Assembly (NCBI GenBank): GCA_029880325.1
Contig: JAOUOP010000035.1
Coordinates: 18,314 to 82,313, forward strand
Source of the DNA: Myxococcales bacterium
Lineage (GTDB): Bacteria; Myxococcota_A; Polyangia; Polyangiales; JAFGIB01
DNA: 64,000 nt
Reading direction: 5' to 3'
In this document: one piece after another, positions 35,006-44,414 of the stretch
Numbering within the stretch: the stretch's first letter is position 1
Layout: each line of letters starts with the position of its first letter
Notes under the pieces: generated by a model
Told to the model about the DNA's origin: nothing
The model's input: only the letters and a program-made list of their open reading frames with translations
The model's database searches: none
Made by a program: the position numbers and the translations under genes

Positions 35006-36577
35006 GTGAACGACGACGCATTTCACACCCTCGGTGACATGATCGCAGCCCACGCAGCGGCGCGGCCCGACGCCCTGGCCCTGGCCTGCGAAGGTCGCGA
35101 GCTGAGCTGGTCCGAGCTCGACCGGCGTCTGTGGCGCGTGGCCCACGCCCTGCGCGGGCTCTCGCTCGGGCGTGGGGACAAGGTGGCACTGGTCAGCCGC
35201 AACTCGATCGAAGCCTTCGAGCTTTTCTTCGGCGCCGTGCGCGCCGGCTGCTGCGCGGTGCCGCTGTCGGGTATGTCGGCGCCGGAAACACTCAGGCTGA
35301 TGATCGAGGACAGCGACGCCAAGGTGCTGGCCATCAGCGCCGAAAACCGCGAGCTGCTCGAGACCGCCGGGCGGCAGCTACCGCAGCTGGTCGAGGGCGG
35401 GCTTTTGGGCCTGGACTTCAGCGACGGGGTTTACGGCTCCTACGGGGCATGGGTCAGCGCCGCCTCCGACGCCGCCATCGACGCCGTCGAGCTGGGCATC
35501 GGCCCCAGGGACGATTTCAACATCATCTACAGCTCCGGCACCACGGGCGTACCCAAGGGCATCCTGCACAGCCACGCCATGCGCGCTGGCCAGCTGGTGC
35601 GCGCCGACCGCTGGGGCTTCGAACCGGCGGCCATCAACCTGATGTCGACGCCCATCTACTCCAACACCACGATGGCGGCGCTGCTGCCCACCCTGGCAGG
35701 CGGCGGCGCCACCGTGATGATGCCGAAGTTCGACGAAGAGGGCTTCCTCGAACTCAGCCAGCGCTACCAGGTGAGCCACGCCATGCTGGTGCCGGTGCAA
35801 TACCAGCGGCTCTTGGCCAATCGGCGCTTTTCGGATTTCGACCTCTCGAGCTACCGCATGAAGCTATGCACCAGCGCGCCCCTGCGCGAGCAGACCAAGG
35901 CCGAGCTACTCGAACGCTGGCCGGGGGACTTGATCGAGATCTACGGCCTGACCGAAGGCGGCGCCGTCTGCCTGCTCAACGCCCGCCGCCACCCCGACAA
36001 GCTGCATACGGTGGGGCGACCGTCGCCCATGAGCGACGTGCGCATCATCGACGAGCAGGGCAAGGAGCTTCCCGTCGGGGAGATCGGCGAAGTGGTCGGA
36101 CGCCAAAAGGTGATGATGACGGGCTACTACAAGAAGCCCGAAGCCACCGCGGCCATCATGTGGCAGAGCCCCGACGGCCTGGTCTTCCAGCGCACCGGCG
36201 ACATGGGCCGCTTCGACACAGACGGCTTTCTGCAGCTGCTCGACCGCAAGAAAGACGTGATCATCTCCGGCGGTTTCAACATCTTCGCGGTCGACCTGGA
36301 GACCGTGCTCATGAAGCATCCGGACGTCAGCGACGCCGCCGTCATCGGCATCCCATCGGAGCGCTGGGGCGAGACGCCGGTGGGGCTCATCGTGCGAACC
36401 GAGGGTGCCACGACGCAAGCCCCGGCGATCCTGGAATGGGCCAACGGGCAGTTGGGCAAAAATCAACGGCTGTCGGCGCTGGAGCTGCGGGACTCGCTGC
36501 CGCGCAACGCCATCGGCAAGGTGCTCAAACGCGAACTGCGCGAGCCGTACTGGAAGGCGCAGGGCGCGGAGGGCTGA
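35006..36577 (+). CDS. AMP-dependent synthetase/ligase (acyl-CoA synthetase-like)
   Basis: A 523-residue ANL-superfamily enzyme starting at GTG 35006 behind GGAGG. The nucleotide loop is YSSGTTGVPKG (from residue 175). EIYGLTEGG is the A5 motif, FQRTGDMGRFDTDGFL the A7 motif, and DRKKDVIISGGFNIF the hinge A8. The catalytic Lys is in LPRNAIGKVLKREL (A10). It should adenylate a carboxylic acid and transfer it to CoA or a carrier; chain length is not predictable. No fatty-acid genes adjoin it. Confidence 0.9.
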   Translation: MNDDAFHTLGDMIAAHAAARPDALALACEGRELSWSELDRRLWRVAHALRGLSLGRGDKVALVSRNSIEAFELFFGAVRAGCCAVPLSGMSAPETLRLMIEDSDAKVLAISAENRELLETAGRQLPQLVEGGLLGLDFSDGVYGSYGAWVSAASDAAIDAVELGIGPRDDFNIIYSSGTTGVPKGILHSHAMRAGQLVRADRWGFEPAAINLMSTPIYSNTTMAALLPTLAGGGATVMMPKFDEEGFLELSQRYQVSHAMLVPVQYQRLLANRRFSDFDLSSYRMKLCTSAPLREQTKAELLERWPGDLIEIYGLTEGGAVCLLNARRHPDKLHTVGRPSPMSDVRIIDEQGKELPVGEIGEVVGRQKVMMTGYYKKPEATAAIMWQSPDGLVFQRTGDMGRFDTDGFLQLLDRKKDVIISGGFNIFAVDLETVLMKHPDVSDAAVIGIPSERWGETPVGLIVRTEGATTQAPAILEWANGQLGKNQRLSALELRDSLPRNAIGKVLKRELREPYWKAQGAEG

Positions 36578-36889
36578 AACGAGCGGGCGGGTTGGCGCGG
36601 TTTTCGAGATGCCGAAATGGCCGCCGGGGCAATGCCGCCCCGCTGGGGCTGCCGAGCGAGGCGAATATCCTCGGCACAGCCCGCAGCCGGCTGGCCTTAA
36701 GCCGCCCTGCCCCACCGGCGAGCGCCGGCCAAGTGGTCGAAGTCCCTCAATTTTCACCCACCGACCCCACGCGCTTGCGGGCCTTTCGCGCCTCATTTAT
36801 ATGTGTCGCGCCCGCTGGGCCGGAGGCATGGCGCCTCGCGGCACCCCAAAACACGGCGGCAACGATCGGCTGGGAAGGGCTCCTGCGTC
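36578..36889. other. 312-base intergenic region with hairpins
   Basis: Two GC-rich hairpins follow the ligase gene: GGGGC/GCCCC around 36625-36641, and GCCGAG (36651-36656) with CTCGGC (36670-36675). No U-tract follows. The right half is AT-richer and holds a candidate promoter. No gene is seen. Confidence 0.5.
36775..36803 (+). promoter_or_regulatory. Candidate promoter of the PpiD-like foldase gene
   Basis: TTGCGG (36775-36780), a 17-bp spacer and TATATG (36798-36803) lie 87 bases before the GTG start, in a local AT island. Match to consensus is modest (3/6 and 4/6), so this is a weak visual call. Confidence 0.3.
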
Positions 36890-38584
36890 GTGCTCGAACA
36901 AATCGTCCAGAAAACTCGCGGCCTGGTGCTCTTTTTCGTGGTCTTCGCCCTGAGCGCGGTCTTCGTTCTGCAATTCGGCGGACCCCAGGCCGAGGGCTGT
37001 GGCGGCTCCCAGGCGGGCGCCGCCGCCGAGGTCTACGGCCAGTCCATCTCTCGCAACGAACTCAAGGCCGCCTATTTCCTGGCCGGCGGTGAGAACTTCC
37101 CGGCCGAGATGGCCAAGCAGTACAAGCTCGAGGACATGGTGCTCTACGGCCTCATCGAGCGCAGCCTGCTGGCCCGCGAGGCCCGCGCCCTGGGCTTCGA
37201 CGTCAGCGAGCGCGAGGTGCTGGAGAGGGTCGCCGAGGACGGCGTCATCCACCTGTCGATGTCGGTGGAAGCCGGCCCCTACCTGCCGCCCTCGGGCCCC
37301 TTGCGCTTCAACTTCGACGACAGCGACGGCAAGTTCAGCAAGGAAAACCTCAAAAACTTCATCCAGTACCGGCTGCGGCGCAGCGTGCGCGAGTTCGGCC
37401 GCAGCCAGATCGAGGAAACCCTGGCCCAGCGCATGCGCGAGACGGCTGTGGCCGGCGTCACCATCGGCAAGGGCGAGCTCTGGGATGCCTACGTGCGCGA
37501 ACAGGAGAGCGTGAAGCTCGCCTATCTGCGCTTCTCCAAGGTGTACTACGGCCAAAAGCTCGAGCCGAGCGACGCCGACCTCACCGCCTTCATGCAGGCC
37601 AAGGCCAGCGACGTCGACGCCGAATACGAAAAGCAAAAGCACCGCTACACCGGCCTCGAAAAGCAAGTGCGCGCGCGTCACATCCTGGTCAAGACCGGAC
37701 ACGGCGCAAGCGACGAGGACAAGCAGGCCGCCCGCGAGCGCATCGAAGCCCTGCTGGTACGCGCCCAGGCCGGCGAGGACTTCGCGACCCTGGCGCGCGA
37801 GCACAGCGAGGACGTCGGCAGCGCCAAAAAGGGCGGCGACCTGGGCTTCAACGCCAAGGGCCGCATGGTCAAGCCCTTTGACGAGGCGCAGTTCGCGCTC
37901 GAAGCCGGCCAGATCTCCGCCGTGGTGGAGTCGACCTTCGGCTTCCACGTGATCAAGGTGGAGGCCATCCGCGAGGGCGACGTACCGGTGGAAGAAGCCA
38001 AGCGCGAGCTGGCCGAAAAGCTCTACCGCGACACCGAGGCCGGCCGGCTGGCGCGGGAAGCAGCCGCTGCAGCGCTGGCCAAGCTCCAGGGCGGCGCCAC
38101 CATGGCCCAGGTCCAGGACGGGCTGCTCGGCCGCGAGACCACGACCGACACCGAAGCCGGCGCGGACGGCGAGACCGAAGAGCCCACGGCCGAGGCGCCC
38201 ATCGACCCGCTGGCCCCCCAGGTACGCGAGACCCAGCCCTTCGGCCGCACCGACACCCCCATCCCCGGCCCCTTCGACTCATCGCCGCTGGTGGAAGCCG
38301 GCTACGCCCTGAGCGAGGACAAGCCCCTGGCCACCGAACCGATGCAGCTGGGCGACGACTTCTTCGTCTATCGCTTGCTCGAAAAGAAGCTGGCCGAAGA
38401 GGAAAACTTCAACGACGCGGAACAGGCCCGCATCCGCCAGGGGCTGTTGCGCCGCCGCCAACAGGACGAACTCAAGGCCTACGTGCGCACCCTGCTGGAG
38501 CGCGCCCAGGAGGCCGGCGCGGTACTGGTCGACGAGACCCTGGTGAGCAGCGCCGACAAGCCCAGCGACAGCGCCGCGAACTAG
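36890..38584 (+). CDS. PpiD-like membrane-anchored peptidyl-prolyl isomerase
   Basis: A 564-residue protein from GTG 36890 with GGGAAGGG upstream. One N-terminal membrane helix (about 12-30: LVLFFVVFALSAVFVLQF) anchors a periplasmic chain. A SurA/PpiD-type chaperone region (about 45-235) precedes a parvulin domain (VRARHILVKTGHGASDEDK... EDVGSAKKGGDLGFNAKGRMVKPFDEAQF...TFGFHVIKVE, about 255-365). A long C-terminal helical region follows. This plan matches PpiD, which helps newly exported proteins fold. An acidic linker (TEEPTAEAPIDPLAPQ) is unusual. An open frame further upstream to 36803 lacks membrane or signal character. Confidence 0.85.
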   Translation: MLEQIVQKTRGLVLFFVVFALSAVFVLQFGGPQAEGCGGSQAGAAAEVYGQSISRNELKAAYFLAGGENFPAEMAKQYKLEDMVLYGLIERSLLAREARALGFDVSEREVLERVAEDGVIHLSMSVEAGPYLPPSGPLRFNFDDSDGKFSKENLKNFIQYRLRRSVREFGRSQIEETLAQRMRETAVAGVTIGKGELWDAYVREQESVKLAYLRFSKVYYGQKLEPSDADLTAFMQAKASDVDAEYEKQKHRYTGLEKQVRARHILVKTGHGASDEDKQAARERIEALLVRAQAGEDFATLAREHSEDVGSAKKGGDLGFNAKGRMVKPFDEAQFALEAGQISAVVESTFGFHVIKVEAIREGDVPVEEAKRELAEKLYRDTEAGRLAREAAAAALAKLQGGATMAQVQDGLLGRETTTDTEAGADGETEEPTAEAPIDPLAPQVRETQPFGRTDTPIPGPFDSSPLVEAGYALSEDKPLATEPMQLGDDFFVYRLLEKKLAEEENFNDAEQARIRQGLLRRRQQDELKAYVRTLLERAQEAGAVLVDETLVSSADKPSDSAAN

Positions 38585-38671
38585 CACCGATCGAGCCCGC
38601 CGCAGAAGTCTTGATGGGTTGGGGGGCCCGGTCCGAGGCCGTCTGAGGTATTGTCGTCCTCGAAAGCGGGG

Positions 38672-39367
38672 CTACTTCGGATCCGGCTCCAAGTTGACCC
38701 AGTGGGCGCTTCCGTCGGGCGCCCACTCTTTCTTCCAGATCGGCACGCGCTCCTTGATGCGCTCGATGGCCTTCCGGCAGCTGTCGAAGGCCTCGGCGCG
38801 GTGGGCAGCGCTGGTGGCGACCACCACCGCCAGGTCGCCGACCGCGAGTTCGCCCACGCGATGCACCGCGGCCAGCTTCACCTCGGGGTACTCGGCGGCC
38901 AGCTCCTCGAGCACACGCGCCATCTCCTTTACGGCCATGGTGGCGTGGGCCTCGTAGTCCAGGCGCGCCACATCCTTGCCGTCGGCGTGGTCGCGCACGA
39001 CGCCGATGAAGACGGCGATGGCGCCAGCCCGGTCCTGGCGCACCGCGGCCATCGCCTCATCGACCGACAGCGGCCTGTCGCGCACCTCGCAAAGCATGGT
39101 CGCTGCGCTGCCGCCGGCCACCGGCGGCAACACCGCCACCTCATCGCCGGCTGTGACGCGCGCGTCGGAGTCCACGACCTCGCCGTTGACAGCCAAGCGC
39201 ATGCGATGGATCAGCGGCGCCAGGCGGCTGTGGCGGGCGCCCAGGCGCTCCATCAGCACCGCAGCGCTGAGTTGCTCGGCCTCGAGCGCCACGCGCTCCT
39301 CCGAAGTGCCGGCCAGCTCGCGCGCCGCGGCGAAATAGGTGACGGTAATGGTCTCGGCCTCGCTCAC
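38672..39367 (-). CDS. Fused molybdopterin synthase: MoaD-MoaE
   Basis: A 231-residue protein from GTG 39367. Residues 5-86 are MoaD-like (ITVTYFAAARELAG ... VTAGDEVAVLPPVAGG), a beta-grasp sulfur carrier that normally ends in Gly-Gly. Residues from about 92 are MoaE (GAIAVFIGVVRDHADGKDV, YEAHATMAVKEM, VHRVGELAVGDLAVVV, SCRKAIERIKERVPIWKKE). Here Gly85-Gly86 is internal, followed by SAATMLCEV. Fused synthases exist in mycobacteria (MoaX), where the fusion is cleaved after the Gly pair; cleavage here is inferred. The product is molybdopterin for Moco enzymes such as the sulfite-oxidase-like protein at 54285. Confidence 0.88.
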   Translation of the reverse strand: MSEAETITVTYFAAARELAGTSEERVALEAEQLSAAVLMERLGARHSRLAPLIHRMRLAVNGEVVDSDARVTAGDEVAVLPPVAGGSAATMLCEVRDRPLSVDEAMAAVRQDRAGAIAVFIGVVRDHADGKDVARLDYEAHATMAVKEMARVLEELAAEYPEVKLAAVHRVGELAVGDLAVVVATSAAHRAEAFDSCRKAIERIKERVPIWKKEWAPDGSAHWVNLEPDPK

Positions 39368-39488
39368 GCCGAAACGATCGCACGCCTCGCGGCCCGGAGC
39401 AAAGGCGCGCCGCCGGCTGTGTTGGCCATTTATTTGACAGCGCCAGGGCCGCTCCGTAGCGTCGATCGACCCCCTGGAGTCATGGGCC

Positions 39489-40262
39489 GTGGCCGCCGTG
39501 CAGACCGCATTCGACTTTGCCAGCGTGGCCCCCGGGCAGCGCGATGGAGCAGGCAGCAGCCCTCGGACCGACGCCGACCCGGGTCGACGGCTGATGGCCC
39601 TGGGGCGCCTGTTGTCGCGGCAGCTGGACATGCCGGTCTCGCTGACCCTGACCGACAACGCCCGCACCATGGTCTCACTCAAGCGCCGCGACGGCATCGC
39701 CCGTATCCGGCTGCACCACCTCTTCGCCGAGGCCGACACAGGCACCCAAGAGAGCCTCTCCCACTACCTCGAGCGCGGCGACCGCGCCGCAGCCGAGCGA
39801 CTGCGCGCTTTCATCGAGCGCCACCGCGATCGCATCCGCCCCACCACCTACCGCGCCCCGGCGCCCCGGGCCCGCGGGCATCAGCACGACCTCGGCGCCA
39901 TCTTCGAGGCCCTCAACGATCGCTACTTCGCCAGCAGCCTGCGGGCGCGCGTCGGCTGGAGCCGCATGGGTCAGCCCCCGGGCGAGCGAACACGGCGGCG
40001 CTCGATCAAGCTCGGCAGCTATCGAATGCGCGATGCCCTGATCCGCATTCACCCGGCGCTCGACGCCGCCTGGGTGCCGCGCTTCTTCGTCGAATACGTC
40101 GTCTACCACGAGATGCTGCACCACGCCCTCGGTGTCCCCCGGGTCGCCGGTCGCCGTCGCGCCCATAACCGCGAGTTTCGCGCCGCCGAGGCCCGTTTCG
40201 AGCGCTACGAAGAGGCTCTTGCGTGGGAACGAGCGCACCTCGATCGCTTGCTGCGCGCCTGA
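39489..40262 (+). CDS. SprT-like zinc metallopeptidase domain protein
   Basis: A 257-residue protein from GTG 39489. The zinc motif HEMLHH (from His207: YHEMLHHALGVP) and downstream RRRAHNREFRAAEARF fit the HExxH...H layout of SprT/DUF45-like metallopeptidases. DLGAIFEALNDRYFASSLRARVGWS is the family's characteristic entry. The N-terminal ~100 residues are basic and helical. Function in bacteria is poorly known; eukaryotic relatives cut DNA-protein crosslinks. It diverges from the MoaD-MoaE gene by 121 bases and overlaps the following membrane-protein gene by 40 bases. Confidence 0.75.
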   Translation: MAAVQTAFDFASVAPGQRDGAGSSPRTDADPGRRLMALGRLLSRQLDMPVSLTLTDNARTMVSLKRRDGIARIRLHHLFAEADTGTQESLSHYLERGDRAAAERLRAFIERHRDRIRPTTYRAPAPRARGHQHDLGAIFEALNDRYFASSLRARVGWSRMGQPPGERTRRRSIKLGSYRMRDALIRIHPALDAAWVPRFFVEYVVYHEMLHHALGVPRVAGRRRAHNREFRAAEARFERYEEALAWERAHLDRLLRA

Positions 40263-41824
40263 GGGCAGCGAGGCCGAGCGACCCCGGCTTCGAGCTCGCC
40301 TTCGCCCTGCTGGCGCTGGCAGCCGCCTGGCCCCTGCTCTACGTGAGCTACCCGCCGATCCAGGATCTGCCCCAGCACCTGGCCGCCATCCGCGTGCTGC
40401 ACGACTTCGACAGCCCCGGCTTCGCCTTCCGCGACTACTTCGTGGTCGACCTGTGGAAGACCCAGTACCTGGCCTATTACGCCGCCGCCGATCTGCTGGC
40501 CCACGCCCTCGACGTGGAGGCGGCCACCCGCGCCCTGATCGTGGCGTCGGTGGTAGCCACCCCCTACAGCGTGCGCGCGCTGCTGGCCGCCCTGGGCCGC
40601 GACCGCCGCCTGGCGCTGTTGGCCTTCGGCTTCGTCTACAACGCCCACCTCTTGCTCGGCTTTCTGAACTTCCTGGCCGCCATCCCGCTGATGTTCCTCG
40701 GCACCGCACTTTCGGTACAGCAGCGCATGGCCCCGAGCCCCGGTCGCGCCCTGGCCCTGACCGCCGTCGCCGTGCTCGGCTTTTACACCCACGTGGTCCC
40801 CTTCGCCCTGCTGGGCTTGGCCGCCGGCCTGGTCGCCCTGGGCCGCGACCCGCGAAAGAGCGTCCTTCGCCTGTTGCCGCTTCTGCCCTCGGGTCTGGCG
40901 GCGCTGCACTGGCTCAATCGAAGCCCCGCCGGCCAGGCCACCTGGACCGCGGCGCGCGGCTCCGAAAGCGGCCGCCAGCCGGTCTTCACGCCCTTCGAGC
41001 CCGCCCTTGCGCAGCTGCCGCGCTGGTTGACCGACATCCTGCACGGCCCCGAGGATCGCCTGCTGCTGTGGTCATCGCTGGCGCTGCTCTCGCTGGCCGT
41101 CTCGGGGGGCCTGCTTCGAGCCCTGCTCGAGCGCAGGCAACGTCCGGCGCAACCCACAGCAGCCGCGACCGACGAGCAGGCCCTGCGCCGCTCGCTCGCG
41201 CTCAGGCTCGCGCTCATTTCGCCGCTATGCGCCCTGCTCTACTTCGTCGCGCCCAGCAGTTATGACTGGATTTGGCCAATTGCCGAACGCTTCCCACTGC
41301 TGGCCCTGCTTTGGTTGCTGCCGGCCCTGCCCACGCCGGGCCCGCGCCTGTCGCAAACGCTGGCGGTCGCCGCCTTCGCGGTGGCCTGTGCCAGCTACCA
41401 CTACGCCGGGCAAGCCTTCGCCGCCTTCGAACGCGAGGAGGTGGGCGACTTCGACGCCGCGCTCGCCGCAATCCCCCCGGGACAGCGGGTGGCGGGCCTA
41501 ATGTTCGAGCGCGGCTCACGCCACGTGGCCTTCTCCCCCTTCATCCACTTCGTCGCCTATTACCAGGCGCGCCGCGGCGGCGCCGTCATGTTCAGCTTCG
41601 CCGACTTCCCCCAATCGCCATTTGCCTTCCGCGACGACAACCGCCCGCCGCCGGTGCCACCGCGCTGGGAGTGGCTACCCCAGCGGGTGCGGCCGCGGGA
41701 ACTCGACTGGTATCAATACGTGCTGACGCGGGGCGGCCCGGGTGTGATCGCGCGTCCGGGCAGCGGCTTCGAGCGCATCCATCAGCAGGGCCGCTACCGC
41801 GTATATCGCAAGCTCGAGCCCTGA
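40223..41824 (+). CDS. Multi-spanning membrane protein, GT-C-like
   Basis: A 533-residue protein from GTG 40223. About ten hydrophobic helices are visible from ELAFALLALAAAWPLLYV onward. The first extracytoplasmic loop (SYPPIQDLPQHLAAIRVLHDFDSP) has an Asp-rich pattern like the first loop of GT-C lipid-linked glycosyltransferases. The C-terminal ~130 residues are soluble (VAGLMFERGSRHVAFSPFIHF). No exact family was recognised. It overlaps the SprT-like gene and is probably cotranslated with it. Confidence 0.7.
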   Translation: MGTSAPRSLAARLRAARPSDPGFELAFALLALAAAWPLLYVSYPPIQDLPQHLAAIRVLHDFDSPGFAFRDYFVVDLWKTQYLAYYAAADLLAHALDVEAATRALIVASVVATPYSVRALLAALGRDRRLALLAFGFVYNAHLLLGFLNFLAAIPLMFLGTALSVQQRMAPSPGRALALTAVAVLGFYTHVVPFALLGLAAGLVALGRDPRKSVLRLLPLLPSGLAALHWLNRSPAGQATWTAARGSESGRQPVFTPFEPALAQLPRWLTDILHGPEDRLLLWSSLALLSLAVSGGLLRALLERRQRPAQPTAAATDEQALRRSLALRLALISPLCALLYFVAPSSYDWIWPIAERFPLLALLWLLPALPTPGPRLSQTLAVAAFAVACASYHYAGQAFAAFEREEVGDFDAALAAIPPGQRVAGLMFERGSRHVAFSPFIHFVAYYQARRGGAVMFSFADFPQSPFAFRDDNRPPPVPPRWEWLPQRVRPRELDWYQYVLTRGGPGVIARPGSGFERIHQQGRYRVYRKLEP

Positions 41825-41846
41825 CGGGACGCGCCGAGGGCGCCTT

Positions 41847-42164
41847 TCACCCCGCGTTCTGCTTGCGGATGAGCTTGTTCAGGCCCCAGACGTCGCGCGC
41901 GCGCAGGCTGCCGAATTGAATCCCGGCATGACCGCCCGAGATCCAGCGCACCGCCGATTTGACCTCGGTGTCCTGCTCCAGCCCGGGAATGCGAAAACGC
42001 AACATCACTTCGGAGCCAAAGATCAGCGACGCGTCCGTGCGCGCGCGCAGGCCACCGATACTCAAGTCCACGCACACCGCTTCGATGTCGCCATCGTCGG
42101 TTATGATCGTGACAGGCAGCTCGACCTGATACCGAGGGTAGATGCGCTTTCTTTTTTCACTCAA
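41847..42164 (-). CDS. PilZ-domain protein
   Basis: A single PilZ domain of about 105 residues. KRKRIYPRYQVELPV supplies the RxxxR arm and VCVDLSIGGLRAR the D/NxSxxG motif, the two elements that grip cyclic di-GMP. The start is ambiguous: TTG 42164 has GGAG at the right distance, while the frame stays open to ATG 42209. A lone PilZ protein usually relays c-di-GMP to a partner; which one is unknown. No cyclase or phosphodiesterase is in the window. It is convergent with the membrane-protein gene, 22 bases away. Confidence 0.85.
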   Translation of the reverse strand: MSEKRKRIYPRYQVELPVTIITDDGDIEAVCVDLSIGGLRARTDASLIFGSEVMLRFRIPGLEQDTEVKSAVRWISGGHAGIQFGSLRARDVWGLNKLIRKQNAG

Positions 42165-42340
42165 GGGCTCGACTCCGGGACGCCGTGACCCCCGGCTGCC
42201 CGCGTGCATCCGCCGCGGACCGCCACGACACGGCTACGAGGTTAGCATTTTTCACCTGCCGCCAGTCGACGGAGTTGCTCGCCGCCTTCAGAAATTCACG
42301 ACCGCCAGCCTCGAGAGAGCGCACCGGAGTCTTCGCCCCC

Positions 42341-43216
42341 ATGGCCACCGCATCTGAGCACGAACAGCTGCTGGGAGCGGGCGCGCTGCTGCTGATATGC
42401 GCTGGCTGCGGCGCCTGGATGCTACTACAGCCGCGGCTACCCGATGTCGCCGAGCTGCCGGCCTTGCAGCTGGACGCCGACGCAGTGGCCACGACCATCG
42501 CCGGCGATCGCCGCGAAGCCGCGCGCGCGCCCCGGGGCCCCGAAGCCGACCGCGTCGACGCCCTCCTGCTGCAGCAGGGCGCAGCCGAGGCCGCGGTGCT
42601 CGAGGATCCGGCATTGCAGGCCCAGCGCCTGAGCCGGAGCCGGCGCGCCCTGGCCGCCCTTTTGGCAGCAGCCGGCCCCGAGGCTCCCCGGCGCATGCGC
42701 GCCATGGCCGTGGAGCGGCTGGAGCGGGCGTTGGGCCCCGGACTGGACCCGGAGCTGACGCGCCAGGTGCTCGGCAGCTTCCCCACCCTGCTGGTCGAAG
42801 CCGGAATCACCCGAGGCGGCCTGCTCGTGGCACCACACTTCGTCCTGCGGACCATTTATAAAGCGCGCTGGAACATGTGCTTCGGCCTCGCACCCGAGCA
42901 CGACCTGGCGGCGGTGGAAGCCCAGGCCCTGTTCGGCTGGCGCGCCCTGCACGACCGGCGCCTGGCGGCACCGCTGAAGCTCGCCGCCCTCGATCAATAC
43001 CAGGCCCACGGCGGTCGGCACGCGCCCCTGGCCCGGGGCGTGCTGCACTACGCCCAGGTCGACTTCGCGGCGGCAGCGGCGGTCTTCGAGGGCGCCGAGC
43101 AGAGCGCCCCTGGCCCGCGGCTACGCAACTACCTGGCGCGCAGCCGGGGCGCCCTGGAGCACCCACGGCACGGGCCGGCGAACGGCGCGCTGGACAGTGC
43201 CGGAGCGATTCCGTAG
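42341..43216 (+). CDS. Hypothetical membrane-anchored protein
   Basis: A 291-residue protein from ATG 42341 (MATASEHEQLLGAGALLLICAGCGAWM). One N-terminal membrane helix (about 10-27) precedes an Ala/Leu/Arg-rich, mostly helical chain. The last third (RGVLHYAQVDFAAAAAVFEGAEQ) may include TPR-like hairpins. No family is recognised. The frame is open upstream to 42185, but that part would overlap the PilZ start region. It lies 112 bases before the phosphatidyltransferase gene on the same strand. Confidence 0.6.
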   Translation: MATASEHEQLLGAGALLLICAGCGAWMLLQPRLPDVAELPALQLDADAVATTIAGDRREAARAPRGPEADRVDALLLQQGAAEAAVLEDPALQAQRLSRSRRALAALLAAAGPEAPRRMRAMAVERLERALGPGLDPELTRQVLGSFPTLLVEAGITRGGLLVAPHFVLRTIYKARWNMCFGLAPEHDLAAVEAQALFGWRALHDRRLAAPLKLAALDQYQAHGGRHAPLARGVLHYAQVDFAAAAAVFEGAEQSAPGPRLRNYLARSRGALEHPRHGPANGALDSAGAIP

Positions 43217-43328
43217 GCTTTTGGAGCCGGTGGGCGGCTTACCCTTCCCCACATCTTGTGGTCGGGCGAGGTCGCGCATACGTATTTGCCGAAGCCTCGC
43301 GGGGAAGCGAGTACAGGCGGAGTCGTTG

Positions 43329-44123
43329 GTGCGCGTCAATCTACGCAAAAGCCTTTTCATTCTCCCGAACCTGTTCACGCTCTCGAGCATCTTCTGCGGG
43401 TTCTATGCGGTCGTGCTGTGCCTGGGCACGCCCAGTGGCCCCCCCGGCGACGACGCCCACTACCGCGCGGCGCTGCTGATCATCTTCGGCATGTTTTTCG
43501 ACACCATCGACGGGCGCGTGGCGCGCTTGACGCGCACCCAGAGTTCCTTCGGCATCCAGCTCGATTCGCTGGCCGACGTGGTCACCTTCGGCGTCGCCCC
43601 CGCGATCCTGGTCCACAGCTGGGCGCTGTCGCCGATGGGCCTCATGGGCGTGGTGGTCTGCTTCTGTTTCGTGGCCTGCGGCGCGATCCGCCTGGGGCGC
43701 TTCAACGTGCTGGCCATGGCCGGCGACGGCTCGCCCAAGGCCCCCGACAAGTACATCCTGGGCCTGCCGATCCCCGGCGCCGCCGGCATCCTGGTCTCGC
43801 TGGTGGCCGCCAACCACGCGGTCGCCGGGGGTCTCTCGAGCTCGCCCGTGCCGATCCTGGTGGTGGTGCTGGCGCTCTCCTTTTTCATGGTCAGCACCAT
43901 CAAGTTCCGCTCATTCAAGGACCTGAAGATGGGCTGGCGCACAGTGCTGCTGGTGGCCTTCGCCATCGGCTCCAGCGTGGTCATCGCCCTGAAGCTGCAC
44001 CTGGCCTTCGCCCTGGGCTGGTTGCTGACCAGCTACGTGGCCATCGGTCTGATCGAGTCGATTATCAGCCTGTCCCGGCGCGCCACCCGCTCCCGCCAGC
44101 AGCACGGCGCCGAAGGCCGCTGA
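43329..44123 (+). CDS. pssA: CDP-alcohol phosphatidyltransferase, probably phosphatidylserine synthase
   Basis: A 264-residue integral membrane enzyme from GTG 43329 with GGCGGAG upstream. The catalytic motif DTIDGRVAR followed by G and LDSLAD gives the eight-residue CDP-alcohol pattern DxxDGxxAR...GxxxDxxxD (Asp58, Asp61, Asp79, Asp83). N-terminal LFILPNLFTLSSIFCGF and later KAPDKYILGLPIPGAAG are typical of the PssA branch, which makes phosphatidylserine from CDP-diacylglycerol and serine. Seven or so membrane helices are visible. No psd gene lies next to it here. Confidence 0.87.
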   Translation: MRVNLRKSLFILPNLFTLSSIFCGFYAVVLCLGTPSGPPGDDAHYRAALLIIFGMFFDTIDGRVARLTRTQSSFGIQLDSLADVVTFGVAPAILVHSWALSPMGLMGVVVCFCFVACGAIRLGRFNVLAMAGDGSPKAPDKYILGLPIPGAAGILVSLVAANHAVAGGLSSSPVPILVVVLALSFFMVSTIKFRSFKDLKMGWRTVLLVAFAIGSSVVIALKLHLAFALGWLLTSYVAIGLIESIISLSRRATRSRQQHGAEGR

Positions 44124-44414
44124 GGCCACTGAGCCCGGCTCGCGCAGCCGCGGCCCACGCCGGGGCACTGCCGGTGGTCTCCACAGCTTTACGAGCCAAA
44201 GCTCGCGTACACGGGAGGGCGCACGGATTGAGGTTCATCAAGCCGGGATCTGCTCGTTACCTCACCCAAACCTCACCTTTGGTCGCTTTAGTCGGACAAT
44301 TTCGGCCAAAAGTTCACGATCGGGGAGGCTAGCCTCGCGATCAAATTGAGATTGTGCAAAAGTCGTTCCCATGGGTGGTACCGGAATGGTGAGTCGGTGC
44401 CCGGAGGTTGGTTC

